64,000 nt of DNA, from contig CAYSWA010000003.1 of the NCBI GenBank assembly GCA_964434535.1, positions 1 to 64,000 on the forward strand, in the 5' to 3' direction. A program made the position numbers and the translations under genes. Numbering within the stretch: position 1 is the stretch's first letter; each line of letters opens with the position of its first letter. Below the pieces are notes generated by a model that searched no databases, was not told the origin of the DNA, and was given only the letters and a program-made list of their open reading frames with translations. Below, piece by piece: positions 59,465 to 64,000 of the stretch. The stretch is from SM23-32 sp964434535. GTDB lineage: Bacteria; Planctomycetota; Brocadiia; SM23-32.

Positions 59465-61015
59465 ATGGCCACGCGACGGGCAACCGAAAAAGACAGCAGT
59501 GCGGCTCCGTGCCTGACCGAAGCAGTTCACGCCGCAGGTCGTGATGCGGTTGCCCCGACCGGCCGGGGACAGAAGAAGGGCCTTGCGCAATACCTGACCC
59601 CTGCGCCCGTCGCGCGGCTGATGGCCGGCATGTTTGAGGAGCGTCGCTCGCGTGAGGTCTGTGTCTTCGACCCGGGCGCCGGCGCCGGCATCCTGACGGC
59701 GGCCGCCGTAGAGGCCGTCAGTCAGTGGACGAGTCCCCCTTCGCGGATCAGGGCTTCAGCCTTCGAGCTGGACGAGGACATGGCGCCCCGGATCCGCGAT
59801 ACGTTCCATCTCTGCGCCGAACACTGTCGCCGGCGGGCAATCGCCTTCACGGGAGAGCTGCATCAGGGCGACTTCCTGGAGAGGGCCTCTGCAGTGGTAG
59901 GCCGTCCCTTGTTCCAGCAGCGCCTGTCCCCGGCGGACATGGTGATCATGAACCCTCCCTTCCGCAAGATCCGCACCGATTCACGGGAGCGCAGACTGCT
60001 GGAGAGCGTGGGGATCGAGACTTCGAACCTCTATTCTGGATTCGTGGCCCTGGCGATCCGCGCGCTCAGGCCGGGCGGCCAGTTGGTGTTCATCTCGCCA
60101 CGCAGTTTCTGCAACGGGACGTACTTCCGGCAGTTCCGAGAGATGCTCTTGTGCCAGACGGCCCTGCGGCGCGTTCACCTCTTCGAGTCCCGCACGGAGG
60201 CGTTCCGGGACTACAGCGTGATCCAGGAGACAGTGGTGTTCCACGCGGTCAAGGGGGACTCGCCCGCCCCCGTGCGCATCACGTCAAGCCGGGGCGGGGA
60301 GGAAGACGAGATTACGTCGCGCCAGGTTGCCTTCGCAGAAGTGGTCCGGCCCGACGATCCCCGCAAGTTCATCCACCTGCCCACCGATGAGGCCGGGCTG
60401 GAGGCCGGGCACAAGATACGGCTGCTGACACACTCGCTGCGGGATCTGGGCCTGCGGGTGTCCACGGGCCGCGTCGTGGCGTTTCGTGCGGCTGATCACC
60501 TTCTGGACAGTCGACAGCCCGGATCAGTGCCCTTGATACAGCCGGGTAACATCTGCTCTGGTCGCGTTGTCTGGCCTGACTACCGGCTGGGCAAACCTGC
60601 GGCGCTGGAGGCGAACGACGCCACGCGCGACCTTCTGGTGCCGGAGGGCACTTACGTCCTTGTGAGACGCTTCAGCGCCAAGGAGGAGCGCCGGCGGATC
60701 GTGGCAGGGGTCTACGAGTCCTGTGCCTGTCCCGGCTCCGCCGTTGCCTTCGAGAACCACCTCAACTACTACCACGCCCGCGGAGGCGGCCTGAACCCGG
60801 ACCTCGCGCGCGGCCTCTCGGCCTTCCTGAATTCGACCGTGGTCGATCGGTACTTTCGGACCTTCAACGGTCATACCCAGGTCAACGCTGCGGACCTACG
60901 TAGCTTGCGATACCCCTCGCTTGAGACGCTTGTGGCCCTCGGGCAACGTGTTGGTCCCAAGGAGATTGACCAGGGCGCCCTTGACGCGGCAGTTGGGGAG
61001 GAGTGCTTTCTTTGA
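59465..61015 (+). CDS. N6-adenine DNA methyltransferase (BsuBI/PstI-type modification enzyme)
   Basis: A 516-residue class I methyltransferase. The SAM motif is CVFDPGAGAGILT (69-75 core), the catalytic motif IV is NPPF (163-166), and GQYLTP-like AQYLTP stands at the N-terminus as in gamma-type N6-adenine enzymes. The C-terminal half is a target-recognition region (FSAKEERRRIVAGVY, FENHLNYYHARGGGLNPDLA). Codon use is less G/C-biased than in the flanks. It overlaps a BsuBI/PstI-family endonuclease gene, so the pair is a type II system. By family analogy the target would be CTGCAG; this is inference. Confidence 0.93.
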   Translation: MATRRATEKDSSAAPCLTEAVHAAGRDAVAPTGRGQKKGLAQYLTPAPVARLMAGMFEERRSREVCVFDPGAGAGILTAAAVEAVSQWTSPPSRIRASAFELDEDMAPRIRDTFHLCAEHCRRRAIAFTGELHQGDFLERASAVVGRPLFQQRLSPADMVIMNPPFRKIRTDSRERRLLESVGIETSNLYSGFVALAIRALRPGGQLVFISPRSFCNGTYFRQFREMLLCQTALRRVHLFESRTEAFRDYSVIQETVVFHAVKGDSPAPVRITSSRGGEEDEITSRQVAFAEVVRPDDPRKFIHLPTDEAGLEAGHKIRLLTHSLRDLGLRVSTGRVVAFRAADHLLDSRQPGSVPLIQPGNICSGRVVWPDYRLGKPAALEANDATRDLLVPEGTYVLVRRFSAKEERRRIVAGVYESCACPGSAVAFENHLNYYHARGGGLNPDLARGLSAFLNSTVVDRYFRTFNGHTQVNAADLRSLRYPSLETLVALGQRVGPKEIDQGALDAAVGEECFL

Positions 61016-61989
61016 GTGAGCAAGGCCGACCGGCGGGGCCGAAGGGCGCCCGTGAGCGCATTCAAGAGGCCGTTGAGCTTCTGCGGGAACTCGGAATGCC
61101 TCCGGCCCAGCAGAACGAGCGCTCCGCCCTCGTCCTGCTGGCCCTTCTGGACCTGCGGCCGACCGACAGGTGGTCATCGGCGCGGCGGCCGATGAGGGGC
61201 GTGACCGAGATCATGCACTGGTTCGCAGAGCACTACGGCAGGGAGTATGCTCCGAATACCCGCGAGACGGTCCGACGCCATACGCTTCACCCCTTCCTGC
61301 AAGCCGGGTTCGTATTACAGAACCCCGACGAGCCGGATCGGCCTGTCAACAGCCCCAACACCGTCTATCAGATCAGTGAACCCCTTTACGATATTGTCAT
61401 GAAGCGGGGTCGGCCAGGCTGGCCCCAGGCCCTTGAGGCTGCGCGCATGGAGCTGGGGTCATTGCGCGAAGCCTATGCCCGACGGCGCCAGGCGCACGGG
61501 GTTCCCGTGAAGACCGGCCGCGGCGCCGAACTGCGCCTCTCACCTGGTCCGCATAGTGAATTGATCAGGAGCATTGTCGAGGAGATGTGTCCCCGCTTCA
61601 TCCCCGGTGGTTCCTTGCTCTACGTCGGGGATACAGCCCGGAAGTTCGCCCATTTCGACGAGGAGGCCCTGCGGGCCTTGGGTGTTGTGCTTGGCGAGCA
61701 TGGCAAGATGCCCGATGTCGTGGTCTACGATGAGGAGCGGGGCTGGCTGGTCCTGATCGAGGCTGTGACCAGCCATGGGCCGGTCGATCCGAAGCGCCGC
61801 GCGCAGCTGGCCGAGTTGTTCCAGGACGCCCGAGCCGGTCTGGTCTACGTCACGGCCTTCGCGAGCAGGTCCGCCGTGCGGGAGTACCTCTCCGAGATAT
61901 CCTGGGAAACCGAGGTTTGGGTCGCCGATGCCCCCGGCCACATGATTCACTTCAATGGCGAACGCTTCCTCGGCCCATACGCTGACTGA
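61012..61989 (+). CDS. BsuBI/PstI-family restriction endonuclease
   Basis: A 325-residue type II endonuclease matching the BsuBI/PstI family, whose founders cut CTGCAG. An N-terminal winged-helix-like region (RGVTEIMHWFAEHYGREYAP, RHTLHPFLQAGFVLQN) precedes the nuclease core. MPDVVVYDEERGWLVLIEAV and TSHGPVDPKRRAQL hold the conserved Asp, Glu and Lys/Arg. The best start is the TTG at 61012 with GGGGAGGAG nine bases upstream, overlapping the methyltransferase stop; a GTG at 61003 would sit on that site. The overlap couples nuclease synthesis to the methylase. It converges on DUF116. Confidence 0.92.
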   Translation: MSEQGRPAGPKGARERIQEAVELLRELGMPPAQQNERSALVLLALLDLRPTDRWSSARRPMRGVTEIMHWFAEHYGREYAPNTRETVRRHTLHPFLQAGFVLQNPDEPDRPVNSPNTVYQISEPLYDIVMKRGRPGWPQALEAARMELGSLREAYARRRQAHGVPVKTGRGAELRLSPGPHSELIRSIVEEMCPRFIPGGSLLYVGDTARKFAHFDEEALRALGVVLGEHGKMPDVVVYDEERGWLVLIEAVTSHGPVDPKRRAQLAELFQDARAGLVYVTAFASRSAVREYLSEISWETEVWVADAPGHMIHFNGERFLGPYAD

Positions 61990-62000
61990 ACCCGGCCGCG

Positions 62001-62438
62001 TCAGTCGCGCAGGAGCCAGCGGGCGGCCTCTTCCAGCTCGGCCAGGTCCACGTCGGTGTCCTTGCACGGGCCGTGCGGGCGCAGGTTGATCACCCCGATC
62101 GCCGGCTTGGGGAAGACGGCCTTCAGGCCCTCCTGGAGCTCCTTCTCGCAGGCGACGGCGACGACGGCCCGGATATCGCCGCTCCGGGCCAGCTCCAGCG
62201 CCAGCCGCCCCCCGGTGGCGATGGCGCAGCGCGTGCCGAGCCGCTCGGCCATCTCGACCACGTCCTTCACCTTGCAGCGCCCGCAGCGGCGGCACTTCGT
62301 GATGTCACCCGTCAGGCGCAGCTCGCACTCGCTGCTCTGAAGGCACGAGGGCACCAGGATGAGCAGTTCCTCCGGGCGGCACCGGGCGCGCCGCAGCCGG
62401 GTGAGCTTGCTGAGCAGCCTGACCATCGTCCGTCCCAT
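62001..62438 (-). CDS. DUF116 family protein
   Basis: A 145-residue protein of the uncharacterised DUF116 family. LILVPSCLQSSECELRLTGD, then CRRCGRCKVKDVVEMAERLG with clustered cysteines, ATGGRLALELAR, VVAVACEKELQEGLKAVFPK and NLRPHGPCKDTDVD all match the family pattern. The cysteines suggest a metal or Fe-S centre. It lies 20 bases downstream of fmt and ends the def-fmt-DUF116 operon. The role is unknown. Confidence 0.88.
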   Translation of the reverse strand: MGRTMVRLLSKLTRLRRARCRPEELLILVPSCLQSSECELRLTGDITKCRRCGRCKVKDVVEMAERLGTRCAIATGGRLALELARSGDIRAVVAVACEKELQEGLKAVFPKPAIGVINLRPHGPCKDTDVDLAELEEAARWLLRD

Positions 62439-62458
62439 CGCTTCTTCCCCGTGTCCCG

Positions 62459-63409
62459 TCAGATGAACCGGTCGCCCGGCTCGACGTTGTAGCCGTTGAC
62501 GAAGTCGGCGGCGCCCATGGCCCGGCTGCCGGCCGGCTTGATGCGGGTGATGCGCAGCAGGCCCTCGCCGGTCTGCACCAGCACGCCGTCGGCGTCGGTG
62601 GCCACCACCTCGCCGGGCCTGGCGTCGGCGGCCGGTGCGCCGTCGGCCGTCTCGACCTTTAGCAGCGTCACGCGGCGCATCCCCTCGGCCGTCTGGAACT
62701 CGCAGTAGGCGCCGGGCCAGGGCGTAAGGCCGCGCACGTGGTTGCGGACACCCTCGGCCGGCAGCCCCCAGTTCAGCTTGCCGTCGGCCTTGCTGAGCTT
62801 GCGGGCGAAGAACGGCGTCTCGGCCGGCTGTTGCTCCTCGGGCACCTCCTCCCCGGCGTCCAGGCGGCCCAGCACGTCGACGAGGAGCCCGGCGCCGAGC
62901 CGGGCCAGCCGCTCCTCCAGCTGGCCGGCCGTCTCGTCCGGCTCGATCGCGACCTCACGTCGGGCGAGGACGGGGCCGGCGTCGAGCCTGGGCACGACGC
63001 GGATGACGCTCACGCCGGTGGTCCGCTCGCCCCGCATCAGCGCCCAGTTCACCGGCGCCGCGCCCCGGTAGGCGGGCAGCAGCGAGGCGTGCAGGTTCAC
63101 CAACCCCCGGCCCGTCACGCCGAGCAGCTCCTCGGAGAGGATAGCCCCGAAGGCGACCACCACGCCGAGCTCTGCCCGGAGGGCGCGCAGCCGGGCGACC
63201 GACTCGACCGCGTTCACGTCCTCGGGCTGGCGCACCGGCAGGCCGAGCTCGAAAGCGGCCGACTTGACGGCGGTCGGCTGGGGCCGCCGGCCGCGCCCGC
63301 TCGGGCGGTCGGGGCGGGTCACCACGGCGGCGATCCGGTGGCCGGCCGCGTGGAGCGCCCGCAGGCTCGGCACGGCGAAGTCCGGGCTCCCGAAGAACAG
63401 CAGCCTCAT
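62459..63409 (-). CDS. fmt: Methionyl-tRNA formyltransferase
   Basis: Formylates initiator Met-tRNA using 10-formyl-tetrahydrofolate. The 316 residues have LLFFGSPDFAVPSLRAL at the start, VVTRPDRPSGRGRR, the catalytic region LVNLHASLLPAYRGAAPVNW with Asn and His, and LDAGPVLARREVAIEPDET. The C-terminal tRNA-binding domain begins about residue 205. It follows def by 29 bases, the common def-fmt pair. The folate genes at the other end of the window supply its cofactor. Confidence 0.96.
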   Translation of the reverse strand: MRLLFFGSPDFAVPSLRALHAAGHRIAAVVTRPDRPSGRGRRPQPTAVKSAAFELGLPVRQPEDVNAVESVARLRALRAELGVVVAFGAILSEELLGVTGRGLVNLHASLLPAYRGAAPVNWALMRGERTTGVSVIRVVPRLDAGPVLARREVAIEPDETAGQLEERLARLGAGLLVDVLGRLDAGEEVPEEQQPAETPFFARKLSKADGKLNWGLPAEGVRNHVRGLTPWPGAYCEFQTAEGMRRVTLLKVETADGAPAADARPGEVVATDADGVLVQTGEGLLRITRIKPAGSRAMGAADFVNGYNVEPGDRFI

Positions 63410-63438
63410 GCGCGCCCCTTGTCTGGCTGCGGCGCCGC

Positions 63439-63948
63439 TCAGCGCTCGGCCCCTGCGGCTTCCTGCTCCAGTCGGCGGAGCTGATCGCGGAGCGCCAGGC
63501 GGCCGGCCGGCGGGATCTTGTCGATGATCAGGACGCCGTTGAGGTGGTCCAGCTCATGCTGCCAGGCGCAGGCGGCGAGCTCTTCGGCCTCGATCTCCAC
63601 CCGTTCGCCCCCGAGCGTGTAGGCCACCAGCGCCACCTTCTCGGCTCGCGGCACATTGACCTGGACGCCGGGCAGGCTCAGGCAGCCTTCCTCGTGTTCC
63701 AGGTGGCCTTCGCGGGCGATGATGATCGGGTTGACGAAGACGCGCTGGCCCTCGTGCCTCAGCGCCGGGTCGAGCGTTACCACACGGCGCGACCAGCCGA
63801 TCTGCGCGGCGGCCAGCCCGAGCCCGGCGGACGCATACATGAAGTCCAGCATCTCGCGGGCGCGCTCGGCGACCTCGTCGTCGATCTCGCGCACCGGTTT
63901 GCAGCGCTTGCGCAGCACCTGCGCCGGATAGCGCTTCAGCTCCATCAT
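63439..63948 (-). CDS. def: Peptide deformylase
   Basis: Removes the N-terminal formyl group from nascent proteins. The 169 residues contain motif I as GLGLAAAQIG (Ala replaces the usual Pro), motif II as EGCLSLPG with the metal Cys, and motif III as QHELDHLNG with the two metal His and catalytic Glu. The start is one of two adjacent ATGs (63948 or 63945); the longer frame adds 12 residues absent from the family. The substrate-forming enzyme Fmt is the next gene. Confidence 0.95.
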   Translation of the reverse strand: MMELKRYPAQVLRKRCKPVREIDDEVAERAREMLDFMYASAGLGLAAAQIGWSRRVVTLDPALRHEGQRVFVNPIIIAREGHLEHEEGCLSLPGVQVNVPRAEKVALVAYTLGGERVEIEAEELAACAWQHELDHLNGVLIIDKIPPAGRLALRDQLRRLEQEAAGAER

Positions 63949-64000
63949 TCCGTCTCCGCGCGTCTGAAACGGGTCGAACAGCACAGCCTAACCGAAACCA

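Overview
The window is GC-rich, gene-dense bacterial chromosome with about 66 protein-coding genes in compact operons. No rRNA, tRNA, CRISPR array, prophage or transposase gene was seen. The gene set fits a Planctomycetota-like member of the PVC group. Pointers are an EF-P of the kind seen there, an RpoZ-like omega, a eukaryote-type UDP-sugar pyrophosphorylase, PmoA-family and GspG-tail proteins, DUF2851, DUF1844, and an anaerobic sulfatase-maturase-like radical SAM protein. This placement is inferred from family recognition only; no search was run. HypCDEF and a SPASM radical SAM enzyme suggest at least facultatively anaerobic, hydrogenase-bearing metabolism.

Layout. 1-4.2 kb: 3' end of folK, folE, a membrane protein, a cysteine synthase and an MDR dehydrogenase. 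4.2-5.1 kb: about 1 kb without a convincing gene, made of dispersed repeats and a diverged tandem duplication. 5.1-9.3 kb (minus): a TIM-barrel-like protein, then acn-icd, two consecutive TCA steps. 9.6-14.9 kb (minus): an eight-gene housekeeping operon, pheA-tpiA-secG-yicC-gmk-rpoZ-coaC-dut. 15.2-20.5 kb: lipoprotein cyclophilin, ion transporter, efp, DUF2851, family-4 uracil-DNA glycosylase. 20.6-21.9 kb (minus): three small lipoprotein genes (two TRL-like, one frameshifted PEGA-type) behind a near-consensus promoter. 22.3-25.2 kb: a GspG-tail protein and a site-2 protease with CBS domains. 25.3-29.9 kb (minus): a sugar-acid locus (OYE-type oxidoreductase, SDR, GH88, RspA/ManD-like dehydratase). 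30.1-31.2 kb: mutY. 31.2-36.4 kb (minus): trpC, thiE, a rearranged phosphomannose isomerase, PmoA-family protein, sugar isomerase/epimerase and STAS protein. 36.4-37.7 kb: anSME-like radical SAM protein with a SEC-C tail. 37.8-42.1 kb (minus): a 973-residue polytopic membrane protein, a UVR-motif protein and DUF1844. 42.5-45.8 kb: argH, a HEAT/TPR protein, trpD. 46.2-53.6 kb (plus): metY-metX-metB-like-metW-nth-hypF. 53.8-59.4 kb: hypC-hypD-hypE, UDP-sugar pyrophosphorylase, HDAC-like deacetylase, comF. 59.4-62.0 kb: a BsuBI/PstI-type restriction-modification cassette with its own promoter. 62.0-63.9 kb (minus): def, fmt, DUF116.

Regulation. Many intergenic gaps carry sigma-70-like promoters with -35 TTGACR or TTGCNN, a 16-18 bp spacer and -10 TANNNT. 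In three genes the -10 lies so close to the ATG that the transcript may be leaderless. The same gaps hold several dispersed repeat families, including a 60-bp element present twice with one mismatch.

I found no clear multi-gene defence or other novel system. The most unusual observations are the module-swapped phosphomannose isomerase, the intergenic repeat families (one copy interrupted, another internally deleted), the lipoprotein island with a frameshifted member, and the uncharacterised polytopic/UVR/DUF1844 operon.
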